This document shows, piece after piece, positions 18,599 through 28,613 of a DNA stretch of 64,000 nucleotides. The notes under the pieces are model-generated. The model saw only the letters and a program-made list of their open reading frames with translations. It had not been told where the DNA came from and did no database searches. The position numbers and the translations under genes were made by a program. Each line of letters opens with the position of its first letter. The stretch's first letter is position 1. The DNA is from Prauserella halophila (GTDB taxonomy: Bacteria; Actinomycetota; Actinomycetes; Mycobacteriales; Pseudonocardiaceae): positions 620,001 through 684,000 of the forward strand of contig NZ_JAMTCQ010000008.1 in the NCBI RefSeq assembly GCF_024171895.1. The letters are read 5' to 3'.

Positions 18599-20290
18599 AT
18601 GCAGCTGGCTTTCGACGAACTGGGCACCCCGCTGCGCGACGTCACGTTCGTGATCGTCGATCTGGAGACCGCGGGCGGCGCTCCCGGTCCGGACGGGATC
18701 ACCGAGATCGGCGCGGTGAAGGTCCGCGGCGGCGAGGTGCTCGGTGAGTTCGGCACACTCGTGGACCCGCGCACCCCGATCCCGCCGCAGATCGTCGAGC
18801 TCACCGGCATCACCACGGCGATGGTCCAGGCCGCACCGCCGATCGATCGGGTGCTGCCCGCCTTCCTCGAGTTCGCAGCCGGGGCCGTGGTCGTGGCCCA
18901 CAACGCCGCGTTCGACCTGCGGTTCCTGCGCGCCGCCTGCGAAGGCCACGGCTACACGTGGCCGAAGCCCGCCGTCGTGTGCACCCTCACGCTGTCGCGC
19001 CGGGTGCTGTCGCAGGCCGACACGCGCTCGCACCGGCTCTCGGCCCTCGCCCGGCTCTTCGGCGCCCGCACCACGCCGACGCACCGCGCGCTCGACGACG
19101 CCCGCGCCACCGTCGACGTGCTGCACGGCCTGCTGGAGCGCGTCGGCCCGGTCGGCGTGCAGTCCCTGGAGGAACTGCTCGACTTCCTGCCCGACGTCAC
19201 GCCCGCCCAACGGCGCAAACGCTCCCTCGCGACGCACCTGCCGGAAACGCCCGGCGTCTACCTGTTCCGCGGGCCGAACGACGAGGTGCTCTACGTCGGC
19301 ACCGCCCGCAACCTGCGACGGCGCGTCCGGCAGTACTTCACCGGCTCGGAATCACGCGGGCGCATGCGCGAGATGGTGGCCCTCGCCGAGCGGGTGGACG
19401 GCATCGAATGCGCCCATGGCCTCGAGGCGCAGGTGCGGGAACTGCGGCTGCTGGCCGCGCACCGGCCCTCCTACAACCGGCGTTCGAAGAATCCGCACAC
19501 GCAGTGGTGGATCGTGCTCACCGACGAGGCGTTCCCGCGGCTGTCGGTCGTGCGCTCGGAACGCGACGGAGCGCTCGGCCCGTTCGGCTCGCAGTCCCGG
19601 GCGAAGACCGCCGCCGACGCCCTGGCAGGTGCCACCGGGTTGCGCACCTGCACCCAGCGCATCCCCGCACGCGCGCCCCGGGGGACACCGTGTGTACTGG
19701 CCGAGCTCGGCCGGTGCGGCGCGCCCTGCGCGGGTGGGCAGACCGTCGACGAGTACGCCCCGGCGCCGCGGCAGATCGCCGAACTCGTCGCCGGCACCGG
19801 CGACGCTCCCCTGCACGCGGCACGCGCCCACATCGACACGCTCGCCGCAGGCGGCCACTTCGAACAAGCCGCACGCCGCCGGGACGAGCTCGTCACGCTG
19901 CTGCGCGGTGTCGGCACCGCACACCGGCTCACGGCGCTGGCCGCGGTCGACGAACTCGTCGCGGCGGCGCCCGACGGTGCCGGCGGCTGGGAGTTCGCGA
20001 TCGTGCGTCACGGCAGGCTCGCCTCCGCCGGCGTGGCCCGCCGCGGCACCGCTCCCCTGCCCGTCGTCGACGCGCTCGTCGCCTCGGCCGAGACCGTGCT
20101 GCCGTCGGCGGGACCGCTGCGCGGCGCTCCCGCCGAGGAGACCCGGCTGCTACTGCGCTGGCTCACCGAGCCCGGCGTGCGTCTGGTGCGTACCTCCCGG
20201 CCGTGGTCGGAACCCGCTCACGGTGCCGGCAGCTGGGCACCGTGGCTCGACAAGGTCGCCACCGCGGCGACACTCGAGAATGTCGGCTGA
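18599..20290 (+). CDS. DEDDh exonuclease fused to UvrC-type GIY-YIG nuclease
   Basis: 563 aa. N-terminal DnaQ-like 3'-5' exonuclease (about 1-185): VDLETAGG, AHNAAFDLRFL, and SHRLSALA...HRALDDARA supply the DEDDh residues. Then a GIY-YIG domain (about 215-300: GVYLFRGPNDEVLYVGTARN, RRVRQYF) and a UvrC-like cysteine region (GTPCVLAELGRCGAPC). Homologous layout to Rv2191, a two-nuclease DNA-repair candidate. It lacks the UvrC C-terminal endonuclease. Start ATG at 18599 matches the fold. Confidence 0.88.
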   Translation: MQLAFDELGTPLRDVTFVIVDLETAGGAPGPDGITEIGAVKVRGGEVLGEFGTLVDPRTPIPPQIVELTGITTAMVQAAPPIDRVLPAFLEFAAGAVVVAHNAAFDLRFLRAACEGHGYTWPKPAVVCTLTLSRRVLSQADTRSHRLSALARLFGARTTPTHRALDDARATVDVLHGLLERVGPVGVQSLEELLDFLPDVTPAQRRKRSLATHLPETPGVYLFRGPNDEVLYVGTARNLRRRVRQYFTGSESRGRMREMVALAERVDGIECAHGLEAQVRELRLLAAHRPSYNRRSKNPHTQWWIVLTDEAFPRLSVVRSERDGALGPFGSQSRAKTAADALAGATGLRTCTQRIPARAPRGTPCVLAELGRCGAPCAGGQTVDEYAPAPRQIAELVAGTGDAPLHAARAHIDTLAAGGHFEQAARRRDELVTLLRGVGTAHRLTALAAVDELVAAAPDGAGGWEFAIVRHGRLASAGVARRGTAPLPVVDALVASAETVLPSAGPLRGAPAEETRLLLRWLTEPGVRLVRTSRPWSEPAHGAGSWAPWLDKVATAATLENVG

Positions 20291-20340
20291 CCCGCGACTA
20301 CGATCACGCACATGACAGTACGTTCCCCCAGGAGGCCAGT

Positions 20341-20625
20341 GTGATCACCGCGATCGTCCTCATCAGCGCAGCAGCCGACCGGATTCCCGAAACGGCACAG
20401 GAGATCGCGGACATCGACGGCGTGTCCCAGGTCTACTCGTGCGCGGGCGACGTCGACCTGATCGCCATCGTGCGCGTGGCGTCCCACGAAGACCTGGCCG
20501 CGCTCATCCCCGCCAAGATCAGCAAGGTCGACGGCGTCGTGAACACCGACACCCACATCGCCTTCCGGTCGTACTCCAGTGCCGACACGGGCACGGCGTT
20601 CGAACTGGGCATCGAATCCGCCTGA
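20341..20625 (+). CDS. Stand-alone Lrp/AsnC ligand-binding (RAM) protein
   Basis: 94 aa, consisting only of the effector-binding alpha/beta domain of Lrp/AsnC regulators (ITAIVLISAAADRIPETAQ, GVSQVYSCAGDVDLIAIV) without the DNA-binding helix-turn-helix. Such proteins bind amino acids and may modulate full-length regulators. GTG start with AGGAGG six bases upstream. 50 bases after the exonuclease gene and followed by a strong terminator. Confidence 0.88.
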   Translation: MITAIVLISAAADRIPETAQEIADIDGVSQVYSCAGDVDLIAIVRVASHEDLAALIPAKISKVDGVVNTDTHIAFRSYSSADTGTAFELGIESA

Positions 20626-20644
20626 TCCGCCGCGGCCGGACACA

Positions 20645-20697
20645 CACGAGGGAGCCCCCGGTCGTCGATTCGATCGATGACCGGGGGCTCCCTCGTG
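20645..20697. terminator. 19-bp stem bidirectional terminator
   Basis: CACGAGGGAGCCCCCGGTC (20645-20663) pairs perfectly with 20679-20697 across a 15-base loop. It sits between the AsnC-type gene and the convergent qcrB stop (20707). Confidence 0.85.
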
Positions 20698-20706
20698 CTC
20701 TCGTGA

Positions 20707-22389
20707 CTACTCGCGCGACGTCGAGCCGGCGGGTGTATCGGGCTCGTCCGAATCCGAGTCGCCCTGCTCCAGCTCGCGGGCGCGCAGTTCCCGTTCGTGC
20801 TCGGCGTGAGCCTGCTCGAGCGCGGCCGTCTCGTCCGCCGGGTCCGGCGACCACCAGCCACCGGCCACCGGCGAGCCCGCCGAGCCCAGCTTGTTCATCT
20901 TCTTCGGTACCGGAGCGCCCTGGTACTCGAGCGGCACCGCGTGGCCGTGGTCGTCGACCGGTCCGAGCGGCTGGTGCAGCTCGATGAACTCACCGTGCGG
21001 CAACCGCTTGATGACGCCCGTCTCGAGACCGTGTTCCAGGACTTCCCTGTCGGATCGCTGCAAGCCGACGCAGACCCGGTAGGTGATCCAGTACGCCAAC
21101 GGGGGCAGCAACAGGATGCCGATGCGGCCCATCCACGTCGTCGCGTTGAGCGAGATGTCGAACGCGAACGCGAAGATGTCGTTGAAGCCGGACACCTCGA
21201 GCACCATGAAGAACGTCAGTGCCATCACACCGAGGCTCGTCCGTACCGGTGCGTCCCGCGGTCGTTGCAGCAGGTTGTGGTGCGCGGTGTCCTTCGACAG
21301 TCTTCGTTCGATGAACGGATACGCGACGAACACCGTGAACAATATGCCCATGCCGATCGCACCGGCGAAGAACACCGGCGGGACCGTGTAGTTGCCGAGG
21401 TACAGCTCCCACGCGGGCCAGATCCGGAGAATGCCGTCGGCCCAGGCCATGTACCAGTCGGGCTGGGACCCCGCCGACACCTGTGACGGGTTGTACGGCC
21501 CGATGTGCCAGACCGCGTTGATCTGGAACAGCCCCGACATCAGCGCGATCAGACCGGTGACGACCGCGAAGAACGCACCCGCCTTGACGGCGAACATCGG
21601 CATGATCCGAACGCCGACGACGTTGTTCTCCTTGCGCTTCTTGCCCGGGAACTGGGTGTGCTTCTGGTACCACACGAGCGCCAGGTGCACGGCGACCAGC
21701 GCGAGCATGATGCCCGGGATGAGCAGGATGTGCAGCGTGTACATGCGCGGCACGATCACCGTGCCGGGGAACTCGCCACCGAACAGCGCCCAGTGCAACC
21801 ACGTGCCCACCACCGGCACCGACAGGGTGATACCCGACAGCGTCGCGCGGATCCCCGTACCGGACAGCAGGTCGTCCGGCAGCGAGTAGCCGAAGAAGCC
21901 TTCGAACGCACCCAGGATCAGCAGCAGCGCCCCGATGATCCAGTTGGCCTCGCGCGGACGGCGGAACGCGCCGGTGAAGAACACGCGGAGCATGTGCACG
22001 ACCATCGCCGCGACGAAGATCAACGCTGCCCAGTGGTGCACCTGCCGCACGAACAGTCCGCCCCGGACCTCGAAGGAGATCTCGAGCGTGCTCGCCATCG
22101 CGCGGGACATCTCGATGCCCTGCATGTTCTCGTACGGCCCGTCGTAGACCACTTCGGCCATCGACGGATCGAAGAACAGCGTCAGGTAGACGCCCGAGAG
22201 GATGACGATGATGAAGCTGTAGAGCGCGATCTCCCCGAGCAGGAACGACCAGTGCGTCGGGAAGACCTTGTTCATCTGGTGCCGCAGGCCCTTGGACAGC
22301 ACGTACCGCTGGTCGGCGTTGTTCGCCGCCTCGGAGGCGTGCTGTTCGAGAGCGCTGGAGCCCTTGGTCGGTGTCGTCAGTGAGCTCAT
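20707..22389 (-). CDS. qcrB: Cytochrome bc1 complex cytochrome b subunit QcrB
   Basis: 560 aa membrane subunit of menaquinol:cytochrome c reductase; carries both b hemes and the quinol sites. The actinobacterial long form: cytochrome b core (about 35-440) with heme histidines in [10 protein letters not shown] and [17 protein letters not shown], and the Q-loop region, plus a polar C-terminal tail of about 110 residues ([11 protein letters not shown] end). ATG overlaps the qcrA stop (ATGA). Third gene of qcrC-qcrA-qcrB. Confidence 0.95.
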   Translation of the reverse strand: MSSLTTPTKGSSALEQHASEAANNADQRYVLSKGLRHQMNKVFPTHWSFLLGEIALYSFIIVILSGVYLTLFFDPSMAEVVYDGPYENMQGIEMSRAMASTLEISFEVRGGLFVRQVHHWAALIFVAAMVVHMLRVFFTGAFRRPREANWIIGALLLILGAFEGFFGYSLPDDLLSGTGIRATLSGITLSVPVVGTWLHWALFGGEFPGTVIVPRMYTLHILLIPGIMLALVAVHLALVWYQKHTQFPGKKRKENNVVGVRIMPMFAVKAGAFFAVVTGLIALMSGLFQINAVWHIGPYNPSQVSAGSQPDWYMAWADGILRIWPAWELYLGNYTVPPVFFAGAIGMGILFTVFVAYPFIERRLSKDTAHHNLLQRPRDAPVRTSLGVMALTFFMVLEVSGFNDIFAFAFDISLNATTWMGRIGILLLPPLAYWITYRVCVGLQRSDREVLEHGLETGVIKRLPHGEFIELHQPLGPVDDHGHAVPLEYQGAPVPKKMNKLGSAGSPVAGGWWSPDPADETAALEQAHAEHERELRARELEQGDSDSDEPDTPAGSTSRE

Positions 22390-23531
22390 GACTTGCGCTC
22401 CCAGAAACCGGGTCCGATCGGCTCGATGAAGTCGTGCCGGGCGATCAGGTAACCGTCGGTGTGCACCGTGATGGGCAGCTGAGCCAGCGCACGCGTCGCC
22501 GGGCCGAACACCGGCTTGGCGTACTGCAGCGCATCGAACTGCGACTGGTGGCACGGACACAGGATGCGGTTGGTCTGCTGCTCGTACAGCGACGTCGGGC
22601 AGCCGACGTGACTGCAGATCTTCGTGAAGGCGTAGAAATCGCCGTAGTTGAAGTCCTCCTGGCCCTTGCGCTTGACCACGTTGGCGGCGTCGCCGGGGCG
22701 CAGGCGGATCAGCATGACCGGATTGTCCGCCCGGCGAACGGCGTGCAGCAGCGCCTCGTGGTCTCCGCGCTCGGACTCGCGGAACGGAAAGACCGTCTCC
22801 ATGCCGCCCGCATCGATCTCCTCGGGGCGGACGAGCGAAACCTCGCCCGCGTCACCGGTGTGGCGGCGCAGGTAGACGACCTCGCCCGGATGCTGCTGCT
22901 GCCAGCCCGTGTGGACCAGGCCGTCCTTGTTGTCCGCGTTCGCGTGCGGGTCCTTGATGAACGACGCCACGGGCAGCGCAACCACACCGAGGCCGAGCGC
23001 ACCGGCACCGAGCCCGGCCGTGCGCTTGATCAGCGACCGGCGGCCGATGCCCGTGCGGTCACCGGCGTCTGCCAGGTGCGCGACGACGGTCTTCCGGTCG
23101 ACCTCGGCCGACCCCTCGCCCATGTTGTCGCTGCGCTGCTGGATCGACGTCTCGTTCGGGACGAACTTCTTCGCGTACAACAGCGCGCCGAAGGCCAGGG
23201 CCAGCACCGAGATGCCCATCGTGATGCCCAGCATCGGCGTGTACAGGCTGTACCAGAAGTGCCCGGATTCGTTGCCGTGCGGCTCGTACTGCCACGGCCA
23301 CCAGATGAGCGCCACGACGAACGCCAGACCGGCGAGCGCGGCGACCAGGAACCACAGCGCCACGGCGCGCTCGGCCCGCTTCTCGGCCTTGGTGCCCTTG
23401 ACCGGCCACGGGTCCGGGTAATCGACGATCTCGACACCGTCCAGCTGGCCACCCAGCTCGACGAGGTCGTCCCGGCTCATCGCCGCGAGTTCCTCGTCCG
23501 AAGGACGGGATCCTGGCTCGTTGCCACTCAT
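22386..23531 (-). CDS. qcrA: Rieske iron-sulfur subunit QcrA
   Basis: 381 aa. Three membrane helices in the N-terminal half (about 60-82, 100-122, 180-205), unlike the single helix of most Rieske proteins but normal for actinobacteria. The [2Fe-2S] motif [11 protein letters not shown] ... CPCHQSQFD lies about 303-330. A twin-arginine-like IGRRSLIKR precedes the third helix, as is usual for Tat-assisted insertion. ATG two bases after the qcrC stop. Confidence 0.95.
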   Translation of the reverse strand: MSGNEPGSRPSDEELAAMSRDDLVELGGQLDGVEIVDYPDPWPVKGTKAEKRAERAVALWFLVAALAGLAFVVALIWWPWQYEPHGNESGHFWYSLYTPMLGITMGISVLALAFGALLYAKKFVPNETSIQQRSDNMGEGSAEVDRKTVVAHLADAGDRTGIGRRSLIKRTAGLGAGALGLGVVALPVASFIKDPHANADNKDGLVHTGWQQQHPGEVVYLRRHTGDAGEVSLVRPEEIDAGGMETVFPFRESERGDHEALLHAVRRADNPVMLIRLRPGDAANVVKRKGQEDFNYGDFYAFTKICSHVGCPTSLYEQQTNRILCPCHQSQFDALQYAKPVFGPATRALAQLPITVHTDGYLIARHDFIEPIGPGFWERKS

Positions 23532-23533
23532 GC

Positions 23534-24361
23534 CTATGCCCTCGATCCAATCCACAGGGTGGCGCCGATCAGCGCGCCGATCCCCACGACCCATGCGATG
23601 ACACCTTCGGAAGCCGGTCCGAGGCCACCCAGCGGATTACCACCCGGCTGGTTGTTGCCGTCGCTGACCGACTTCACGTATGACACGATGTCCCGCTTCT
23701 CCTCAGGGGACAGCTGCCGGTCCGAGAACTTCGGCATGTTCTCCGGGCCGGCCTGCATCGCGGTGTAAATCTCTTTTTCGCTCGCAGGCGCGAGCTCGGG
23801 CGCGTACTTACCGGACGAGAGCGCGCCGCCCTGGCCGGTGAAGTTGTGACAGGACGCGCAGTTGAGGCGGAACAGCTCGCCACCGCGCGCCGGGTTCCCG
23901 CCCTGGAGCTGCTCGCCTGTGCCGTCGGGGCTCTGCGGGCCGCCGCCGTGCGACTGGATGTAGGCACCGAGCGCCTCGATCTCCGAGGGCGTGTACTTGG
24001 CCGGCTTCCGCGCGGCCTGCGCCTCCTGGCGAACCAGCGGCATGCGGCCGCTCGAGACCTGGAAGTACACCGACGCATCGCCGACACCGATCAGGCTCGG
24101 GCCTTTGTCGTCGACACCCTGGAGGTTCGACCCGTGGCACGAGATGCAGCTGTTGTTGTAGATCTGCTCGCCCTTGCGCAGCTGGGCCGAATCGGTCTGC
24201 GCCTCGGCGGTCTGCGGCTCCGGCGCGAACACGGCGTACATGCCGCCCGCACCGATCAGCGCCATCGCGAGCGCGGCGAATCCGGCGACCCGCCTGCGGA
24301 ACTTCGAGCGGCGGCCCGCTCGCCGGTCGCCCGTCGCTGCGGGCTTCTTCGTGGAGGTCAT
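23534..24361 (-). CDS. qcrC: Diheme cytochrome c subunit QcrC
   Basis: 275 aa, membrane-anchored at both ends with two c-type heme sites, CISCH near residue 71 and CASCH near 167, plus distal methionines. It passes electrons from the bc1 complex to aa3 oxidase without soluble cytochrome c. Start ATG 24361 preferred; a TTG four codons earlier is possible. First of qcrCAB and 66 bases downstream of ctaE. Confidence 0.95.
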   Translation of the reverse strand: MTSTKKPAATGDRRAGRRSKFRRRVAGFAALAMALIGAGGMYAVFAPEPQTAEAQTDSAQLRKGEQIYNNSCISCHGSNLQGVDDKGPSLIGVGDASVYFQVSSGRMPLVRQEAQAARKPAKYTPSEIEALGAYIQSHGGGPQSPDGTGEQLQGGNPARGGELFRLNCASCHNFTGQGGALSSGKYAPELAPASEKEIYTAMQAGPENMPKFSDRQLSPEEKRDIVSYVKSVSDGNNQPGGNPLGGLGPASEGVIAWVVGIGALIGATLWIGSRA

Positions 24362-24427
24362 CTTCTGCGGCAACCCTTGCTGTCAGTTCGGCCGTACCGG
24401 GGAGAACGGATCACAGTGGTCAATGCG

Positions 24428-25048
24428 TCAGGGGACGATGTAGATCACCGCGAACAGGCCGATCCACACGATGTCGACGAAGTGCCAGTAGTACGACACG
24501 ACGATGGCCGAGGTGGCCTGTGCCGGTGTGAACTTGCTCAACTTCGTCCGGATGAGCAGGTAGACGAACGCGATCAGACCGCCGATGACGTGCAGGCCGT
24601 GGAAGCCCGTCGTCAGGTAGAAGACGGTGCCGTAGGCGCCGGAGGGGATCGTCACACCCTCGCTGATCAGCGTCATGTACTCGCCGGCCTGGCCGAGCAC
24701 GAAGACCGTGCCCATGAGCAGTGTGATCAGGTACCAGCGGCGCAGGCCGAACACGTCACCGCGTTCGGCGGCGAACACGCCGAACTGACACGTGAACGAA
24801 GACGCCACCAGGATGGCGGTGAACGGCAGCGCGTAGGCGATGTCCAAGTGGATCAGCTCGCCGGTCGCCTCGTTCACCGGAGGCCAATGCCCCGTGTCGT
24901 TCTGCGCCTTGACCGTGAAGAACATCGCGAACAGCCCAGCGAAGAACATGAGCTCGCTGGACAGCCAAACAATGGTGCCGACGCTGACCATGTTCGGCCG
25001 GTTCAGCGAGTGCACTCGCTGGCTGATGTTGGGAGCTGCCGTTGTCAC
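24428..25048 (-). CDS. ctaE: Cytochrome c oxidase subunit III CtaE
   Basis: 206 aa, five membrane helices, beginning [25 protein letters not shown], the actinobacterial COX III N-terminus. [17 protein letters not shown] and [12 protein letters not shown] are family signatures. GTG at 25048 matches homologous starts; an ATG three codons earlier (25057) is equally open. CATAAT lies seven bases before the GTG. Head gene of ctaE-qcrCAB; divergent from the receiver-like gene. Confidence 0.93.
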   Translation of the reverse strand: MTTAAPNISQRVHSLNRPNMVSVGTIVWLSSELMFFAGLFAMFFTVKAQNDTGHWPPVNEATGELIHLDIAYALPFTAILVASSFTCQFGVFAAERGDVFGLRRWYLITLLMGTVFVLGQAGEYMTLISEGVTIPSGAYGTVFYLTTGFHGLHVIGGLIAFVYLLIRTKLSKFTPAQATSAIVVSYYWHFVDIVWIGLFAVIYIVP

Positions 25049-25218
25049 GAGTCGCATTATGTCTGTTCGCTTCCCGGCCGTGCAGCCCGGGTCCTACGGA
25101 GAGTCGTGGAAACCTCGGGATCACCTGGTGATCGCCTGGGTCGATCGAGGTCGGGGCGGTTAACATCGACGCGCGGCGGCAACGAGGCCGCCCGAACTCC
25201 CGACATGGAGGACGGCAG

Positions 25219-25626
25219 ATGACCGACCACCCCCAGCGGATCCTCGTGTTCAGCCACCGCCCGGAGGTCCGTGACACGATCATGGGCGCCGTGGGGCGCA
25301 GGCCCGCGACCGACGTACCCAAGGTGACCTACGTCGAGGCGTCCGGGGTCGGCGACGTGCTGGCCGAGATGGACTCCGGCACGATCGATCTCGCTATTCT
25401 CGACGGCGAGGCCCAGCCCACGGGCGGTATCGGACTGTGCAGGCAGCTCAAGCACGAGATCACCGCCTGCCCGCCGATCGCCGTGGCCGTACGGCGTGCC
25501 GACGACCGATGGCTCGCGACCTGGTCGCAGGCCGACGCCGTGCTGGTGCACCCGCTGGACCCCCTCGCCTCCGCCGAAACGATCGCCGAGGTGCTGCGCA
25601 GGCAGGACCTCGCCATACAGGGTTGA
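25219..25626 (+). CDS. Receiver-like (CheY-fold) protein with degenerate acidic pocket
   Basis: 135 aa. Alternating beta/alpha pattern and lengths fit a response-regulator receiver domain with no output domain: RILVFSHRPEVRDTI (strand 1, helix 1), LAILDGEAQPTGGIGLCRQLK (strand 3 with a plausible phospho-acceptor Asp, then the GG-I-L-CR-LK helix) and VLVHPLDPLA near the C-terminus, where the usual lysine is missing. The acidic pair after strand 1 (normally DD) is replaced by SHR. Probably not phosphorylated normally. Located 8 bases before trpD and divergent from ctaE. Confidence 0.75.
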   Translation: MTDHPQRILVFSHRPEVRDTIMGAVGRRPATDVPKVTYVEASGVGDVLAEMDSGTIDLAILDGEAQPTGGIGLCRQLKHEITACPPIAVAVRRADDRWLATWSQADAVLVHPLDPLASAETIAEVLRRQDLAIQG

Positions 25627-25634
25627 TCTCACAC

Positions 25635-26678
25635 ATGCCTGACGCACACACCTGGCCCGCGATTCTGAGCAGGCTCATCGACCGCACCGACCTCTCCCAG
25701 GAGGAGACGGCGTGGGCGATGGACCAGATCATGTCCGACGCCGCGACCCCGTCCCAGATCGGCGGGTTCGCCATCGGACTCCGGGCCAAGGGCGAGACGC
25801 CCGCGGAGATCTCCGGGATGGCCTCGACCATGCTCGCGCACGCGCGCACGCTCGACATCGATTACACGGCCGTCGACATCGTCGGCACCGGCGGCGACCG
25901 GGCGGGGTCGGTGAACATCTCGACGATGTCGTCGCTGGTCGTGGCGGCGGCGGGCGCTCCGGTCGTCAAGCACGGCAGCCGGGCCGCATCGTCGAAAGCG
26001 GGCGCGGCGGATGTGCTGGAGACCATGGGTGTGGCGATCACCATGTCGCCGGAGGACGTGCTGCGGTGCGTCGCCGAGGTCGGCATCGGGTTCTGCTTCG
26101 CGCCCGCATTCCATCCGGCGCTCAAGTACGCCGGTGCGACCCGGCGCGAACTGGGCGTGCCCACCACGTTCAACATGCTCGGTCCGCTGAGCAACCCGGC
26201 ACAGCCGTCGGCGAGCCTCATCGGCTGCGCCTACCGGGACAAGACGCGGGTGCTCGCCGAGGTGTACGCCGACCGCGGGCAGGATGTGCTGCTGGTGCGC
26301 GGTGACGACGGTCTCGACGAGATCACCACCACGACCACGACGACGGCCTGGGTGATCACCGGCGGCACGATCCGTGAGGAGACGATCGACCCGCAGGCCC
26401 TGGGACTCGCTCTCACCACCGAGGCCGAGCTCAAGGGTGGAACCCCGGAGATCAACGCCAGGGTCGTCCACGAGCTCGTCAGCGGCAAAACGGGGCCGGT
26501 GCGCGACGCCGTGCTGCTGAACGCGGCCGGCGCGCTCACCGCATACCACGGCTTCACCGGCGACCTCACCGCCGATCTGAGCACCCACCTCGAGCGCGCC
26601 GCCGAGGCCCTCGACTCCGGTGCGACCGCGAACCTGCTCCGACGGTGGATCGACTTCTCGGCGGAGACCACCGCCTGA
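25635..26678 (+). CDS. trpD: Anthranilate phosphoribosyltransferase TrpD
   Basis: Second step of tryptophan synthesis: anthranilate + PRPP to phosphoribosylanthranilate. 347 aa, normal. Seen: VDIVGTGGDRAGSVNIST (PRPP loop), KHGSRAASSKAGAAD, FAPAFHPALKYAG and RRELGVPTTFNMLGPL. A run of seven threonines after DGLDEI is a slight expansion of the family TTT segment. Weak ribosome site; only 8 bases after the receiver-like gene, so probably co-transcribed. Not in a trp operon here. Confidence 0.97.
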   Translation: MPDAHTWPAILSRLIDRTDLSQEETAWAMDQIMSDAATPSQIGGFAIGLRAKGETPAEISGMASTMLAHARTLDIDYTAVDIVGTGGDRAGSVNISTMSSLVVAAAGAPVVKHGSRAASSKAGAADVLETMGVAITMSPEDVLRCVAEVGIGFCFAPAFHPALKYAGATRRELGVPTTFNMLGPLSNPAQPSASLIGCAYRDKTRVLAEVYADRGQDVLLVRGDDGLDEITTTTTTTAWVITGGTIREETIDPQALGLALTTEAELKGGTPEINARVVHELVSGKTGPVRDAVLLNAAGALTAYHGFTGDLTADLSTHLERAAEALDSGATANLLRRWIDFSAETTA

Positions 26679-26757
26679 TTCGACGGGGACCACCGGCCGG
26701 CCCGGGGCGGGGCCACCGGCCGCCGGCCCCGCCGAGCACGCGGGACCGCACACACGT

Positions 26758-26800
26758 GAAGGCCCTGCCACCCCGGGTTCGCCGGGGTGGCAGGGCCTTC
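26758..26800. terminator. 19-bp stem terminator between trpD and ctaF
   Basis: GAAGGCCCTGCCACCCCGG, loop GTTCG, perfect complement 26782-26800. Between the convergent trpD (+) and ctaF (-), so bidirectional. Confidence 0.85.
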
Positions 26801-26826
26801 AGCTGTACGACTCGCGGGCCGGTGCC

Positions 26827-27246
26827 TCAGTGGTGGCTCGGGCCCGAGTGGTACTCGAACACCAGACCGCCGATGGTGATCAGCAGACCGATGATCGCGA
26901 AGATCAGCAGCCAGATCTGCATGAACGCGAGCGCGAGACCGGCCAGGGCCGCGAACGCGGCGAGGCCGAACGGCCAGTAGCTGCCGGCGCTGAAGAAGCC
27001 CAGCTCGCCCGCACCGTCGCTGACCTCGGCCTCGTCGTTGTCCTCCGGGCGCTCCGGGATACGGCGGCCGACGAACCGGATGTAGCTGCCGACCAGCAGC
27101 GTGAGGCCTCCGGTCAGAATCAGCGCGACGGTGCCGATCGGCTCGACCCCGTCCTCGGTCATGACGCCCGTCATCACCCCGTAGACGACCGCCACGAAGA
27201 ACGCGAAGACCATGACGATGTCGAACAGCCTGGCTTCGTTCTTCAT
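26827..27246 (-). CDS. ctaF: Cytochrome c oxidase subunit IV CtaF
   Basis: 139 aa small subunit of the actinobacterial aa3 oxidase, four membrane helices in two hairpins (about 10-28, 38-58, 90-108, 112-132) joined by an acidic loop. ATG start MKNEARLFDIVMVF matches the family. 134 bases downstream of ctaC on the same strand. Function within the complex is structural. Confidence 0.92.
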   Translation of the reverse strand: MKNEARLFDIVMVFAFFVAVVYGVMTGVMTEDGVEPIGTVALILTGGLTLLVGSYIRFVGRRIPERPEDNDEAEVSDGAGELGFFSAGSYWPFGLAAFAALAGLALAFMQIWLLIFAIIGLLITIGGLVFEYHSGPSHH

Positions 27247-27380
27247 GTGCCCTGTGTCCTTACTGGTAGCTCAGCGTTCGTGATCAGCGTACTGAGTGGA
27301 TCCGATACTTCCGGTGCACACCGGCCGGCGACCGGTGACGCGGGCCTGCGCACGCGTTCCGACCGCCGGCGGCGAGATGA

Positions 27381-28352
27381 TCAGCCCGAGGCCGTCCGCA
27401 GTGTGCGGTCCGTGGCGAACGGCGTCGTCGTGGTCGCGGTCGGGCTGCACAGCTCCTCGTCGCAGCCCTCGTCCTGCAGCGCCCGCAGCGCATCGGCGGC
27501 CGTGTTGGGCTTGCCGGTCTGCGCGTTCGTCTGGGCCCGCAACTCGATGTACCGGTCGTAGAGCTCCGGCGACAGCGCCCGCACCTCGAAGTTCATCATC
27601 GCGTGGTACGTGCCGCACAGCTCGGCGCAGCGGCCCACGAACGCGCCTTCGCGGTCGATCGTGTTCTGGAACGTGTTGTCCTGGTTGTTCTTCTTCGGGA
27701 ACGGCATGACGTCCCGCTTGAAGTTGAACTCCGGAACCCAGAACGAGTGGATGACGTCGGTCGCCCGCAGGTTGTACTGGATCGTCCGGTCCGTCGGCAG
27801 CACCAGCAGCGGGATCTCCGAGGAACTGCCGACCGTGGAGATCGTCCGGCCGTCCTCGGTCTGCTGCTCGTCGGGATAGCCGAACTCCCAGTTCCACTGG
27901 AACGCCGTGACGTCCACCGTCACATCGGCCTCGTCCTCCTCGGCCAGCACCTGGCTCTCGGTGGTGGCGGTGAAGAAGAACAGCACGCACACCATGATCA
28001 CCGGCACGACGACGCAGAACAGCTCGAGCGGCACGTTGTACTGGAACTGCCGCGGGAGTGCTTCCTCGCCGGAGGTTCGGACGTCTGCCGAGGACGGCTT
28101 CTTCCGGTGGAAGATCATCGACCAGAACATCAAGCCCCAGACGATGACGCCGACGACGAGCGCGGCGACGACGGACCAGGTCCAGAAGGTCCGCATACTG
28201 TCGGCCTCAGGGGTGACCCCGTCCGGCCACCCGAACCGCAGGACCTCCTCGCCGGAACATCCCGTCGCCAGGACGGCGACAAGCCCGGCGAGCACGGTCA
28301 CCTTGGCGACCTTGCCCCGGCGTGTGTTCCGGGTGCGTTCTGGAACGCCCAC
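27381..28352 (-). CDS. ctaC: Cytochrome c oxidase subunit II CtaC
   Basis: 323 aa lipoprotein: lipobox LATGC near residues 28-32, two membrane helices (about 58-80, 110-132), then a CuA cupredoxin domain with the CAELCGTYHAMM site near 241 and an upstream conserved histidine (DVIHSFWVPE). Accepts electrons from QcrC. GTG start with GAGGAGG nine bases upstream. C-terminal extension rich in T and D beyond the cupredoxin fold. Divergent from asnB. Confidence 0.95.
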   Translation of the reverse strand: MGVPERTRNTRRGKVAKVTVLAGLVAVLATGCSGEEVLRFGWPDGVTPEADSMRTFWTWSVVAALVVGVIVWGLMFWSMIFHRKKPSSADVRTSGEEALPRQFQYNVPLELFCVVVPVIMVCVLFFFTATTESQVLAEEDEADVTVDVTAFQWNWEFGYPDEQQTEDGRTISTVGSSSEIPLLVLPTDRTIQYNLRATDVIHSFWVPEFNFKRDVMPFPKKNNQDNTFQNTIDREGAFVGRCAELCGTYHAMMNFEVRALSPELYDRYIELRAQTNAQTGKPNTAADALRALQDEGCDEELCSPTATTTTPFATDRTLRTASG

Positions 28353-28613
28353 TGCGCGATGCCTCCTCGCCCGATCACTACGTGACGTAGGGGGACTTTA
28401 GCCGAGGTGAACCGGATCGGCGCCCAAGGGGTATCCGTGCCCCCGCCACCGTAACCGGGGACACACTGCGGGCATACTGGCGATTCCAGCGCTGCATCGG
28501 TTCACGGCCGGGTCACGGCCGGTGCGCGATCGGCCCCGGCGCACACCGCCCGCGGGCCGCGTGACGAGCCGATTCGGTGAGCCCGCGACGAGCAAGAAGG
28601 TGTGTGAAGAGGC

